From Pseudomonadota bacterium (GTDB taxonomy: Bacteria; Pseudomonadota; Gammaproteobacteria; Steroidobacterales; Steroidobacteraceae): a stretch of 64,000 bases of DNA. The notes beneath the pieces are model-generated. The model did no database searches. It was not told the origin of the DNA and saw only the letters and a program-made list of their open reading frames with translations. The position numbers were made by a program, and so were the translations under genes. Where the stretch lies: contig JADIYJ010000029.1 in the NCBI GenBank assembly GCA_016705325.1, positions 160,300-224,299 of the forward strand, given 5' to 3'. Each line of letters starts with the position of its first letter. The first letter of the stretch is position 1. Below are positions 46,048-54,266 of the stretch, piece after piece.

Positions 46048-46815
46048 ATGCCGCATTCTGAATTCCTGGCCGCAGCACTGGAGGCCGCCCGCGCTGCCGA
46101 CGACGTCGTTCGTCACTACTACCAGCGCAACCTCAGGATCACGCTCAAGGCCGACAAGTCACCGGTGACCGAGGCCGACGTCGAGACCGAAAAAGCGATC
46201 CGTTCGCTGCTCACTGCGAAGTTTCCAGCGCACGGCTTTCACGGTGAAGAAACGGGCACGGCAGCGCTCGATGCGGACTACGTCTGGTTCGTCGATCCGA
46301 TCGACGGCACCAAGGCATTCGTGCGCGAATACCCGATGTTTTCGACGCAGATCGCGCTGATGCACAGGGGCCGGTTGATCGTCGGCGTGTCGTCTGCGCC
46401 GGTGTACGGTGAACTCGCCTATGGCGAGATCGGCGTCGGCGCCTGGTTGAACGGACAGCCTTTGCACGTCAGCGGCATCGACACGATCGAAAACGCAGCG
46501 CTCTCGACGGGCAACCTGAAGTCGCTGGCGACGGGACCGCGCTGGCCCGCGTTCGGCAGGCTCGTCGGCCGGCTGAGCCGCATTCGCGGTTACGGTGATT
46601 TTCTGCACTACCACCTGCTGGCGTCGGGCCGCATCGATGCGGTGGTCGAATCGGACGTCAACATTCTCGACGTCGGCGCCTGCGCCGTGATCGTCGAAGC
46701 CGCAGGCGGCAGGTTCACCGATCTCGAGGGGCTTCCGCTTACGCCGCAGAGCACGGGCGTGCTCGCGACGAACGGCAGGCTGCACCAGGCGATTTACGAC
46801 GCGATTCATTCCTGA
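46048..46815 (+). CDS. inositol monophosphatase family protein (histidinol-phosphatase HisN-like)
   Basis: A 255-residue metal-dependent phosphatase. The motifs are GEETG (metal-binding Glu), WFVDPIDGTKAFVREYPMFS (the DPIDGT site) and ESDVNILDVGACAVIVEAAGG (third metal Asp). A Ser/Thr-Phe-Val stretch after DPIDGT and the lack of lipid-type loops resemble HisN, which removes phosphate from histidinol phosphate. CysQ or SuhB functions are alternatives; SuhB is less likely. ATG at 46048 was chosen; an in-frame extension reaches back over the btuB leader. It is followed 27 nt later by an NmrA-like gene. Confidence 0.82.
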   Translation: MPHSEFLAAALEAARAADDVVRHYYQRNLRITLKADKSPVTEADVETEKAIRSLLTAKFPAHGFHGEETGTAALDADYVWFVDPIDGTKAFVREYPMFSTQIALMHRGRLIVGVSSAPVYGELAYGEIGVGAWLNGQPLHVSGIDTIENAALSTGNLKSLATGPRWPAFGRLVGRLSRIRGYGDFLHYHLLASGRIDAVVESDVNILDVGACAVIVEAAGGRFTDLEGLPLTPQSTGVLATNGRLHQAIYDAIHS

Positions 46816-46842
46816 TCACGCAGGGCACGGAGGGCTGGAAAA

Positions 46843-47790
46843 ATGCAGCGGAAGATCATTGCGGTGGCGGGTGCGACCGGCGCGCAGGGCGGCGGACTCG
46901 TGCGGTCGATTCTTGCGGATCCCAACGGCGAATTCGCCGTGCGTGCCATCACGCGTGACCCGGATTCGCCGAAGGCGCGCGCGCTGGCGGCTGCCGGCGC
47001 CGACGTCGTTGCCGCGGACGTCGCCGACAGGGCGGCCGTGGCGCGCGCCTTCGACGGCGCCCATGGCGCGTATTGCGTGACGTTCTTCTGGCATCACTTT
47101 TCGCCGGACCAGGAGCGGGCCGAAGCCCATGCGCTGGCCGACGCCGCGAAGCAGGCGGGCGTGCAGCACGTGGTCTGGTCCACGCTCGAAGATTCGCGAC
47201 GCTTCGTCAGGCTCGAGGACGCGCGCATGCCGACGCTCCTGGGCAAGTACAAGGTTCCGCACTTCGACGTGAAGGGCGAAGCGGACGATTACTTCCGCGG
47301 GACGGGCGTGCCGACCACCTGCCTGCTGACGTCGTTCTACTGGGACAACCTGATCCATTTCGGCATGGGCCCGAGGACCGGTCCCGACGGCAAGCTGCAC
47401 TTCGCACTGCCGATGGGCGCCAGGCCCCTGCCAGGCATCGCGGCCGACGACATCGGTCGTTGTGCGCACGGGATTTTCAAGCGCGGCAACGAGTTCGTGG
47501 GCCGTACCGTGGGCATTGCGGGCGAACACCTCACCGGCGCGCAGATGGCGGCCGGGCTCACGCGCGCGCTCGGTCGCGAGGTGCTGCACCAGGACGTGCC
47601 GTTCGACGTCTATCGCGGCCTCGGTTTCCCCGGCGCGGAGGACCTCGGCAACATGTTCCAGTTCAATCATGACTTCAGCGCCGAGTTCTGCCGGGCGCGC
47701 AGCGTCGAGTTCACGCGCTCGATCAACCCGCAGCTGCAGAGTTTCGCCGGTTGGCTGGCGGCGCACGGCCGCGAAATTCCTGTCACCTGA
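46843..47790 (+). CDS. NmrA/HSCARG family NAD(P)-binding protein
   Basis: A 315-residue atypical short-chain dehydrogenase. The glycine motif is IAVAGATGAQGGGLVRSIL near residue 6, followed by ITRDPDSPKARALAAAGADV, AYCVTFFWHHFSPDQE, VQHVVWSTLEDSRRF and PTTCLLTSFYWDNLIHFGMG. The family lacks the catalytic YxxxK and usually acts as an NADP(H) redox sensor or a reductase. Partner unknown. It is probably co-transcribed with the phosphatase upstream. Confidence 0.88.
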   Translation: MQRKIIAVAGATGAQGGGLVRSILADPNGEFAVRAITRDPDSPKARALAAAGADVVAADVADRAAVARAFDGAHGAYCVTFFWHHFSPDQERAEAHALADAAKQAGVQHVVWSTLEDSRRFVRLEDARMPTLLGKYKVPHFDVKGEADDYFRGTGVPTTCLLTSFYWDNLIHFGMGPRTGPDGKLHFALPMGARPLPGIAADDIGRCAHGIFKRGNEFVGRTVGIAGEHLTGAQMAAGLTRALGREVLHQDVPFDVYRGLGFPGAEDLGNMFQFNHDFSAEFCRARSVEFTRSINPQLQSFAGWLAAHGREIPVT

Positions 47791-47806
47791 CCGCACGTCA
47801 GGACGC

Positions 47807-48109
47807 AGGCGGGCATGGACTTACCTGGGTCTTGCCATCGTCGCCGAGGTGATTGCAACCTCGGCGCTGAACGCGTCGGCCGGCTTTTCCCGCGCGGGTC
47901 CGTCAGCCGTGGTCGTGATCGGCTACGGCATTGCGTCTTATTTCCTGTCGCTCGCGCCGGGCGGACCCGGTCGGCGGGACCGGCCCGGGCGGGCCGGGGG
48001 GGGGGGTGTAGGCCTTCACCCCCCCCGCGGGGGGGTTGGCGGGGGGGGCGCGCACGCGGGGGGGGGCGTCCGGCGCCCGCTCACTGTTCCGGCATCAGTC
48101 GCGCACTGA
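47807..48109 (+). pseudogene. small multidrug resistance (SMR/EmrE) transporter, sequence degraded
   Basis: The first third reads as a clear SMR protein: WTYLGLAIVAEVIATSALNA, then SAGFSRAGPSAVVVIGYGIA and SYFLSLA (TM1 with the essential Glu in AEVIATSAL, and TM2). No ATG precedes it in frame. From about 47955 to 48085 the sequence collapses into almost pure G and C with runs of 7 to 11 G, and the expected TM3-TM4 text is lost. The last codons (VPASVAH) again look like an SMR C-terminus. I read this as a corrupted consensus over a normal gene. It is convergent with btuD. Confidence 0.75.
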
Positions 48110-48883
48110 TCAGGCGGCGACGAACGTCCGGCCGTGTTCCCAGTGCAGTTCGCGCACGGGGATGCCGTAGAGCTCGCCGATGGAGTGCTCGTTGAGCGTC
48201 TCGTCGCAGGAGCCGCAATGCCAGCGGCCATCACCGAACAACAGCAACGCCGAGTCGGCAAAGCGTGCGGCAAGACCGAGGTCGTGCAGGCTGACGACCA
48301 CGGTTCGGCCGGCGTCCGCGAGGCGCCGGAATATCCGCAGCACCTCCAGCTGATGTTGCGGATCCAGCTGGTGTATCGGTTCGTCGAGCAGGAAGACCGT
48401 CGGATCCTGGGCAAGGATCGTGGCGATCGAGAGCCGCCGCCGCTCACCGCCCGACAGCGTCGCAATGTCGCGTTGCTCGAGACCGTCGAGATCGACCGCA
48501 GCCAGTGCGCGTCGGGCGGCCGCGCGGTCGTCGGTGCTTTCCCAGGCCCAGAAATCAAGGTGCGGGTGACGCCCGACGAGCACGGCCTCGAGCGCCGTTG
48601 CTGGAAACGGATCGTCGACCAGTTGCGGCAGCAAGCCCAGCGTGCGCGCGAGTTCACGGCGCGGCCACGAGTCGACGTGGCGCCCGGCAACCAGCACCTC
48701 GCCACGAGCGGATGTTCGCAGGCCGGCGAACGTGTGCAGCGTCGAACTCTTACCCGAACCGTTGCGACCCAGCACGACCAGCAACTTGCCGGCAGGCAGG
48801 TCGAGCGTCAGGTCGCGCACGAGCGTGCGGCCAGGCACTTCGACAGTGACTGCAGCGCACGCCAGGACGGGCTGACCCGTCAT
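48110..48883 (-). CDS. btuD: cobalamin ABC transporter ATP-binding protein (BtuD-like)
   Basis: A 257-residue ABC ATPase of the iron/B12 uptake class. Walker A is GRNGSGKSS (about residue 40), the Q-loop region GLLPQLVDDPF, the ABC signature TLSGGERRRLSIA, Walker B TVFLLDEPIHQLD, and the switch His is in VVSLHDLGLAARF. ATG at 48883 is used; a GTG nine bases earlier is possible. It lies about 4.4 kb from its permease btuC and 5.4 kb from btuF, so the transporter genes are scattered. Its start overlaps the stop of the upstream metallopeptidase-like gene. Confidence 0.88.
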   Translation of the reverse strand: MTGQPVLACAAVTVEVPGRTLVRDLTLDLPAGKLLVVLGRNGSGKSSTLHTFAGLRTSARGEVLVAGRHVDSWPRRELARTLGLLPQLVDDPFPATALEAVLVGRHPHLDFWAWESTDDRAAARRALAAVDLDGLEQRDIATLSGGERRRLSIATILAQDPTVFLLDEPIHQLDPQHQLEVLRIFRRLADAGRTVVVSLHDLGLAARFADSALLLFGDGRWHCGSCDETLNEHSIGELYGIPVRELHWEHGRTFVAA

Positions 48884-49668
48884 GGCGGCCACCCGATCTC
48901 GAGCGCGGTCACGGGGCCGACCAGCATCTGCTCGAGGCTGTCGGCGATGACGGCATCGTGCGCGCTGGCCGCGATGCGGCCGGCCATGATTTCGCCGAAA
49001 TCCTGCGGGAACAGCGGCTGCCGGGCCGGCTCGCCGAGCCCCGCCGGTGTCAGCGGCTGTCCAGTCGCGAGATCATACTTGTCGGTGGCGCCCAGCGTGT
49101 GCAGCACCTCGTGGACCAGGACCACCTGATTGCTGCCGGCGGCAGCCGCGTCGCCATACAGGTGCGTCAAGGCGATGAGCCCCTTGCTGAGACCCACCGA
49201 ATCCGGCATCGCCACGGAACCCGGGCCAAGCGGCGAATACAGGGCGAAAACCTGGATGTCGGGTGCAGGCAGAGGATCGCTCCAGGCAGTCCTGGCAGCG
49301 AAGTAACGGAGGCGCAGGCTCCAGAGCGCAATCGTGAGCGGCCCGGGCCGATCCGGCAACGCCGGCGGCAACTCCTTCGCGGCGTGCGAGACCCGGATCC
49401 GCACGGGTTGCTCGAGCGTGATGCCATGACCCGATGCTTCGTCGACGAAGAATGACTCCACGTCCGCGAAATCCCCCTCCTGCAATGCAGCCGTGTAGGC
49501 GTGGACAGCGGCGTCTGCCGAGCCGCTGATCGGGTACACCGTGACGCGCAGGGTGTCGTTCCAGTCACGGCTGCGCGCGCGGTCAAGCCAGGCACCCAGC
49601 GCGACGAACAGCAGGACCGCGACCAGGCTCGCGAGCCGCAGCATGCCGAGGAAGGTGCGTGCGGCCAA
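48880..49668 (-). CDS. membrane-anchored protein with HExxH zinc-peptidase motif, unknown function
   Basis: A 262-residue protein with one N-terminal TM helix (LGMLRLASLVAVLLFVALGA, residues 7-26), so the rest should lie in the periplasm. A zinc-metallopeptidase motif HEVLH is at 186-190 (VVLVHEVLHTLGATDKYDL), with a downstream DFGEIMAG that could supply a third ligand. The preceding RVTVYPISGSADAAVHAYTA and VRIRVSHAAKELPP are beta-like. I do not recognise a named family. It overlaps btuD by 4 bp at its stop and is probably co-transcribed with it; any link to B12 uptake is speculative. Confidence 0.75.
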   Translation of the reverse strand: MAARTFLGMLRLASLVAVLLFVALGAWLDRARSRDWNDTLRVTVYPISGSADAAVHAYTAALQEGDFADVESFFVDEASGHGITLEQPVRIRVSHAAKELPPALPDRPGPLTIALWSLRLRYFAARTAWSDPLPAPDIQVFALYSPLGPGSVAMPDSVGLSKGLIALTHLYGDAAAAGSNQVVLVHEVLHTLGATDKYDLATGQPLTPAGLGEPARQPLFPQDFGEIMAGRIAASAHDAVIADSLEQMLVGPVTALEIGWPP

Positions 49669-49695
49669 GGTGACGACGTCCTGGCGCTGGCAGAA

Positions 49696-50251
49696 TCAGG
49701 GATAGAGGCGCGTGGCCTGCCACGGCCCCGGCGCAAAAGCATGGGGGCCCGAAGGTTCCAGCGCACGAGTCCAGCGCGCGCGGTCATGGACGCGAAAGGC
49801 GCCTTCACACCACAGTTCGACGGCTTCGAGCCAGAAGTGGTATCCGCCCCAGTGCGGCGGGCGCGTCGGCGCCGTGCCGTGACGAGCGGCTTCGATTGCG
49901 ACCCGCTTCAGCAACGTTGCGCGCGAATCGAGCGGCTGGCTCTGCAGGCTGGCCCACGCGCCGATGCGGCTGTCGATCGCGCGCGACGAGAAATACGCAT
50001 CGCTTTCCTCGGGCGGGCAGAACACCACGCGGCCTTCGAGTCGGACCTGCCGGCTCATCGAGTCCCAGTGCAGCACGCCGGCGACACGCGAATTCGCCGG
50101 CGAGTTCGTGGCCCTTGCGGCTGTCGTAGTTGGTGAAGAAGACGACATAGCCCGGGTCCGCGACGACCTTCTTGCACAACACGACGCGTGCCGCTGGCGC
50201 GCCGTCCGGCGAGGCCGACGCGAGCACCATCGAGTCCGGGTTGGGTTGCAC
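49696..50251 (-). pseudogene. pdxH: pyridoxamine 5'-phosphate oxidase-like, frameshifted and N-terminally short
   Basis: A PdxH-type FMN enzyme that makes pyridoxal phosphate. From the GTG at 50251 it reads QPNPDSMVLASASPDGAPAA, RVVLCKK and FFTNYDSRKGHELAGEF; near 50100 the frame shifts and it continues RVAGVLHWDSMSRQVRLEGR, VVFCPPEESDAYFSSRAIDS, RIGAWASLQSQPL and HWGGYHFWLEAVELWCEG, stopping at 49696. The usual first 40-45 residues (with a DPxxxFxxW pattern) are absent: a TAG precedes the GTG by 15 nt. It may start short, be truncated, or have lost sequence in assembly. It is divergent from tyrA. Confidence 0.83.
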
Positions 50252-50354
50252 CTTCTGTTCGCGTGCCTACGATTATGCCCCAGCGCCTGTGCGATCTCTT
50301 GCGGCGCGAGCCGTCGGACCGGTAAAAGGAAGCGTCCACGAGCACCGTGACTGC

Positions 50355-51470
50355 ATGAAATCCCTCGAAGAACTCCGCGCCCGGCTCGACGTCATCGACC
50401 GTGAACTGCTGCTGCTCGTCGCCGAGCGGCAGACGCTCGGCAAACAGATCGCCGAGGTCAAGCGCTCGGCCGGCCAGCCGACACGTGACTTCCGCCGCGA
50501 GCGCGAGGTGCTGCTCAAGGCGCGACGGGACGCCGAGGCGGTCGGCGTGTCGCCGGCACTCGCCGAATCGATCCTGCAGTCGCTGATCCGCGGCTCGCTC
50601 ACGACGCAGGAACAGGCGCGGGTGGCGTCGCAGGGCCGGGGCTCGGGACGCAGCGCGCTGGTGATCGGCGGCAGCGGCAAGATGGGTCACTGGGTAGCGG
50701 ATTTTCTCGCGGCGCAGGGCTTTGCGGTCACGGTGGCCGATCCGTCGGGCGAGGTGGCAGGGTACGACTACGTCGCCGACTGGAAGACGACCGACCTGCA
50801 TCACGACTTCATCGTCGTGGCCACGCCGATCCGGATCGCGAACGAAGTGCTGGCGGAACTGGCCGGGCGGCGGCCGCGCGGCATCGTGTTCGACATCGGT
50901 TCGCTCAAGACGCCGCTGCGCTCGGGACTCGAGCAGCTCCGTGCCGCCGGGTGTCGCGTGACGTCGGTGCACCCGATGTTCGGTCCGGACACCGAGCTGC
51001 TGTCGGGCCGGCACGTGATCTTCATCGACCTCGGCGATGCGGCGGCGCTCGCAGAAGCGCGCGCCCTGTTCGGTTCGACGATGGCGGATCTCGTCGTGAT
51101 GGGACTCGACGAGCACGACCGTCTCATTGCTTTCGTGCTCGGTCTCTCGCATGCGCTGAACATCGCGTTCTTCACGGCGCTGGCCGAGAGCGGTGAAGCC
51201 GCGCCACGGCTTGCGCGCATGTCGAGCACGACGTTCGACGCGCAGCTCGACGTTGCGACTCGCGTCGCGGCCGAGAATCCCGACCTGTATTTCGAGATCC
51301 AGAGCCTGAACGAGTACGGCGTGGAATCGCTGCACGCCTTGCAGGCTGCGGTCAATCGCCTGTGCCGCTCGGTTCGCGAGGGTGACGCAGCAACCTTCGT
51401 CGCCATGATGCAGCGAGGCAACGAATACCTGCGCGTGCGGCAGGCCGCGCGCGACGAGGCCAGTCGCTGA
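50355..51470 (+). CDS. tyrA: bifunctional chorismate mutase/prephenate dehydrogenase
   Basis: A 371-residue fusion enzyme of tyrosine synthesis. Residues 1-90 are an AroQ chorismate mutase (LEELRARLDVIDRELLLLVA, KQIAEVKRSAGQPTRDFRRE). The rest is the NAD-dependent prephenate dehydrogenase with LVIGGSGKMGHWVADFLAAQ, VATPIRIANEVLAEL, VFDIGSLKTPL, VTSVHPMFGPDTELLSGRHV and LGLSHALNIAFF. The length equals E. coli T-protein. ATG at 50355 was chosen because the CM domain begins there. It is followed after 3 nt by a GGDEF gene. Confidence 0.95.
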   Translation: MKSLEELRARLDVIDRELLLLVAERQTLGKQIAEVKRSAGQPTRDFRREREVLLKARRDAEAVGVSPALAESILQSLIRGSLTTQEQARVASQGRGSGRSALVIGGSGKMGHWVADFLAAQGFAVTVADPSGEVAGYDYVADWKTTDLHHDFIVVATPIRIANEVLAELAGRRPRGIVFDIGSLKTPLRSGLEQLRAAGCRVTSVHPMFGPDTELLSGRHVIFIDLGDAAALAEARALFGSTMADLVVMGLDEHDRLIAFVLGLSHALNIAFFTALAESGEAAPRLARMSSTTFDAQLDVATRVAAENPDLYFEIQSLNEYGVESLHALQAAVNRLCRSVREGDAATFVAMMQRGNEYLRVRQAARDEASR

Positions 51471-51473
51471 GCG

Positions 51474-52505
51474 ATGAGCGACCGCGCCATCCCTTTGCAG
51501 CAGGTGCTGGCCTGGTCGAACGGCCTCATGGCCACGCGCGCTCGCTCGACCAGCTCGCGGCGAGGCTGGCGCAGCCGCCCGCAGCCAGACGGCGAATCGC
51601 TGACCGGCGTGCTGCTGCTGCTCGATCCCCGCCACGAACTCCGGCGCCTGGCTGCCGGGGCAGGCCAACAGCGCGACTGGTGGCCCGGGCTGCGTTTCGT
51701 CGACAGTTTCGCGGGCGTCGCGCCGGAATACGGCACGCTGCATGCGCCCTGGTCAGGACCTTACCACCCCGCCGATCACGGATTGCTGATCCCGGCCGAG
51801 GCCGGCTGCACGCACCTGGCCTTGCTGCCGCTGCCACGCAGTGGCGGACTGACCGGCGTCTACAACGTCGGCAGCCACGACGGCCCCGCTGCGCTCACTG
51901 CGCTCGAGCCCGCCTGGCTCGATCACATCGGTGCACAGGCGCTGGCCAGCGCCGAGCGGCAGTTGCAACGCGCGCGCCTGCTGTGCGCCGGCGTCGTGGA
52001 TCCCCTCACGGGCTGGAACAGCCGGCATTACTTTCTGTCGCGCGTGCGGGAGCAGGTGGCGGCCAGTGTCCGGGACTCGAAGCCGGCTTCCTGCATGGTG
52101 ATCGATGTCGACGGCCTCGGCGGTCTCAACGAAAAGCACGGAGTCGCGGCGGGCGATGCCGTCCTGTTCGAGGTGGGCAGCATCATCGAAGCGCAGGTGC
52201 GGGCGAGCGATTCCTTCGCGCACATCGGCGACGACGAATTCGCCGCGTTGCTGCCAGCGACGCCGCCTCAGTTCGCGACGCGGCTCGCGGAGCGCATTCT
52301 TGCTGCCGTGCGGGCGGCGCCGATCGTCACAACGCCCGGCAAGCTGGAGGAGGTGCGGGTTTCGATCGGGATCGCCGGACTGGACCCGGCGGCCCTCGTG
52401 ACGGGAATGGATCGAAAGTCGATCGCCGACGAGTGGCTGTCGCGTGCGCAAGCAGCCTTGCACCAGGCTAAACGCGCCGGTGGCGATCGTTGCGTCGCCA
52501 GCTAG
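51474..52505 (+). CDS. GGDEF-domain protein with degenerate GDDEF motif
   Basis: A 343-residue protein. The N-terminal half (about 30-160) has a GAF-like pattern with LGLIPAEAGCTHLALLPLPR-type text. The C-terminal half (about 165-340) is a GGDEF domain: DPLTGWNSRHYFLSRVREQV, MVIDVDGLGGLNEKHG, GDAVLFEVGSII, then FAHIGDDEFAALLP in place of the GGDEF motif, and VRVSIGIAGLDPA. The signature has Asp for the second Gly, so diguanylate cyclase activity is doubtful; it may bind nucleotides or signal through the GAF part. It lies 3 nt after tyrA. Its TAG stop overlaps the btuC stop on the other strand at CTAG. Confidence 0.85.
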   Translation: MSDRAIPLQQVLAWSNGLMATRARSTSSRRGWRSRPQPDGESLTGVLLLLDPRHELRRLAAGAGQQRDWWPGLRFVDSFAGVAPEYGTLHAPWSGPYHPADHGLLIPAEAGCTHLALLPLPRSGGLTGVYNVGSHDGPAALTALEPAWLDHIGAQALASAERQLQRARLLCAGVVDPLTGWNSRHYFLSRVREQVAASVRDSKPASCMVIDVDGLGGLNEKHGVAAGDAVLFEVGSIIEAQVRASDSFAHIGDDEFAALLPATPPQFATRLAERILAAVRAAPIVTTPGKLEEVRVSIGIAGLDPAALVTGMDRKSIADEWLSRAQAALHQAKRAGGDRCVAS

Positions 52506-53479
52506 TTTCGCTGGCGCAGCATCAGCAACAGGAAGATCGGCACGCCGACGAGTGCGGTGAGTGCGCCGACCGGCAATTGCCTCGGTGCGAGCAACAGTCG
52601 TGACGCGAGGTCTGCCGTCATCAGCACCAGGCCACCGAGCAGTGCGGAGCCGGCCAGCACGATGCGCTGGTCGTTGCCGAGCGCGAGACGCACGAGGTGC
52701 GGCGTGACCAGCCCGACGAAGCCGATGCTGCCTGCGGTGCTCACGGCACAGCCGGTGAGCAGCGAACTCAGCACGAACACGATGCTGCGCACACGCCGCA
52801 CGTCGAGGCCGACGCTCGCGGCGATCGTTTCCCCGCGCGCCAGTACGTTCAATGGCCGGCCGAGCGCGATGCAGAAGAGCGTCGCGGCAGCGAGCAGGGT
52901 CAGCAGCCAGCCCCAGCGGTCACCGCGCGTCAGGTCGCCCAGCAGCCAGAACACCATGCCGCGCAGTCGAGTATCGTCGCTCATCGCCAGCAGCAGGCTG
53001 ACGATGGAGCCCGCACCGGCGGCGACGACGACGCCCGTCAGCAGCAGGCGAGTCGGGGTCCAGCCGCCGCGGCCCTGCGCAAGCGCAAAGACCAGTGCGC
53101 ACGCGGCCAGCGCTCCGGCGCCCGCAGCCGCGTCGACCATGACGGCGGACATGCCGGCCATCAGGGCCAGCAACGCCGTGACGGATGCGCCACCAGACAC
53201 GCCGAGCACGTAGGGATCCGCCAGCGGATTGCGCAACAGGACCTGCAGGAGGCCGCCCGCGAGCCCAAGCAGCCCGCCCACGGCGAAAGCAGTGAGCGCG
53301 CGTGGCAGGCGCAGGTCCATGACGACGTCCCGCGCCAGGGAGGGTTCGGAGTTCCAGACAGCGTGCCACACAGCCGCCGGCTCGAGGTGCACGCTGCCGA
53401 GCATCAGCGACAGCAGCAGGAGCAGCACGGTCGTGGCGCCGAGCGCGACGAACACCGGGATGAGAGGAAGTCTGTGCAA
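52502..53479 (-). CDS. btuC: cobalamin/iron ABC transporter permease (BtuC/FecCD family)
   Basis: A 325-residue polytopic membrane protein with about ten TM helices. FecCD/BtuC signatures: DLRLPRALTAFAVGGLLGLA, GGLLQVLLRNPLADPYVLGV, SGGASVTALLAL, LTGVVVAAGAGSIVSLLLA, the coupling region GSIGFVGLVTPHLVRLALG and a C-terminus LPVGALTALVGVPIFLLLML. With btuF, btuB, btuD and the riboswitch in the window I assign it to B12. Its stop shares CTAG with the convergent GGDEF gene. It is divergent from rppH by about 130 nt. Confidence 0.9.
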   Translation of the reverse strand: MHRLPLIPVFVALGATTVLLLLLSLMLGSVHLEPAAVWHAVWNSEPSLARDVVMDLRLPRALTAFAVGGLLGLAGGLLQVLLRNPLADPYVLGVSGGASVTALLALMAGMSAVMVDAAAGAGALAACALVFALAQGRGGWTPTRLLLTGVVVAAGAGSIVSLLLAMSDDTRLRGMVFWLLGDLTRGDRWGWLLTLLAAATLFCIALGRPLNVLARGETIAASVGLDVRRVRSIVFVLSSLLTGCAVSTAGSIGFVGLVTPHLVRLALGNDQRIVLAGSALLGGLVLMTADLASRLLLAPRQLPVGALTALVGVPIFLLLMLRQRN

Positions 53480-53612
53480 GCGGCCCCCGCGAGTTTGGGG
53501 GAAGGTTAGGGAAGCGGGGGCGGGGCCACAAGCCGAGCGGTGACTGAGTGATGTTTTTGTGCGGTTGCCGCCAATGTGAAAAAATCAACCGCCACCGGAC
53601 TTTACGCAGGCC

Positions 53613-54266
53613 ATGAGCGATTACATCGACAGCCAGGGATTTCGCGCCAACGTCGGCATCGTCCTGATGCGCGACGGGGGCGAGCTGTTCCTGGGCGGCC
53701 GGCGGGATGGTCGTGGCTGGCAGTTTCCACAGGGCGGGGTCCTGCGCAACGAGCGGCCGGAAGCGGCGCTGTATCGCGAACTGCATGAGGAAGTCGGGCT
53801 CGAACGCAGCGACGTCGAGCTCGTCGCCAGCACCAGCCGCTGGCTCCACTATCGGCTGCCGCAGCAGTACATGCGCCGTCGTGGCAACCCGGTCTGCATC
53901 GGCCAGAAGCAACGGTGGTTCCTGCTGCGGATGCTGGGTGACGACTCCCGCTTCAATTTCGAGGCGACCGCCGAGCCCGAATTCGACCGGGGGCGCTGGG
54001 TCGATTACTGGGCACCCGTGCGTGAAGTCATCTATTTCAAGCGCGCGGTCTACGTGCGCGCGCTGCAGGAGCTGGGCGAGCAGGCGTTCGCCGAAGGTCC
54101 GCCGCCGCGTCCCGACTGGCTGACCGACGCCATGCTGCGTGCGCCGCAGCCGCGGTCGCCGCGTCGTCGCCGGCGGACGGACAGTGGCCCGCATTCAGCC
54201 GGGAGCGATGAGGCGATGACGGCTGCCTCGGTCGCGGCAGGCGTGCCCGAAGGTTCCGACCGGTGA
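53613..54266 (+). CDS. rppH: RNA pyrophosphohydrolase (Nudix)
   Basis: A 217-residue Nudix enzyme that removes pyrophosphate from the 5' end of mRNA to start decay. It begins MSDYIDSQGFRANVGIVLMR, the RppH N-terminus. The Nudix box GGVLRNERPEAALYRELHEE then VGL spans residues 41-63. It also has KRAVYVRALQELGEQAF. The C-terminal 45 residues (about 172-217, RRRRRTDSG and an Ala/Ser-rich end) are a basic extension beyond the usual 160-180 residues. It overlaps the next gene by 4 bp. Confidence 0.94.
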   Translation: MSDYIDSQGFRANVGIVLMRDGGELFLGGRRDGRGWQFPQGGVLRNERPEAALYRELHEEVGLERSDVELVASTSRWLHYRLPQQYMRRRGNPVCIGQKQRWFLLRMLGDDSRFNFEATAEPEFDRGRWVDYWAPVREVIYFKRAVYVRALQELGEQAFAEGPPPRPDWLTDAMLRAPQPRSPRRRRRTDSGPHSAGSDEAMTAASVAAGVPEGSDR

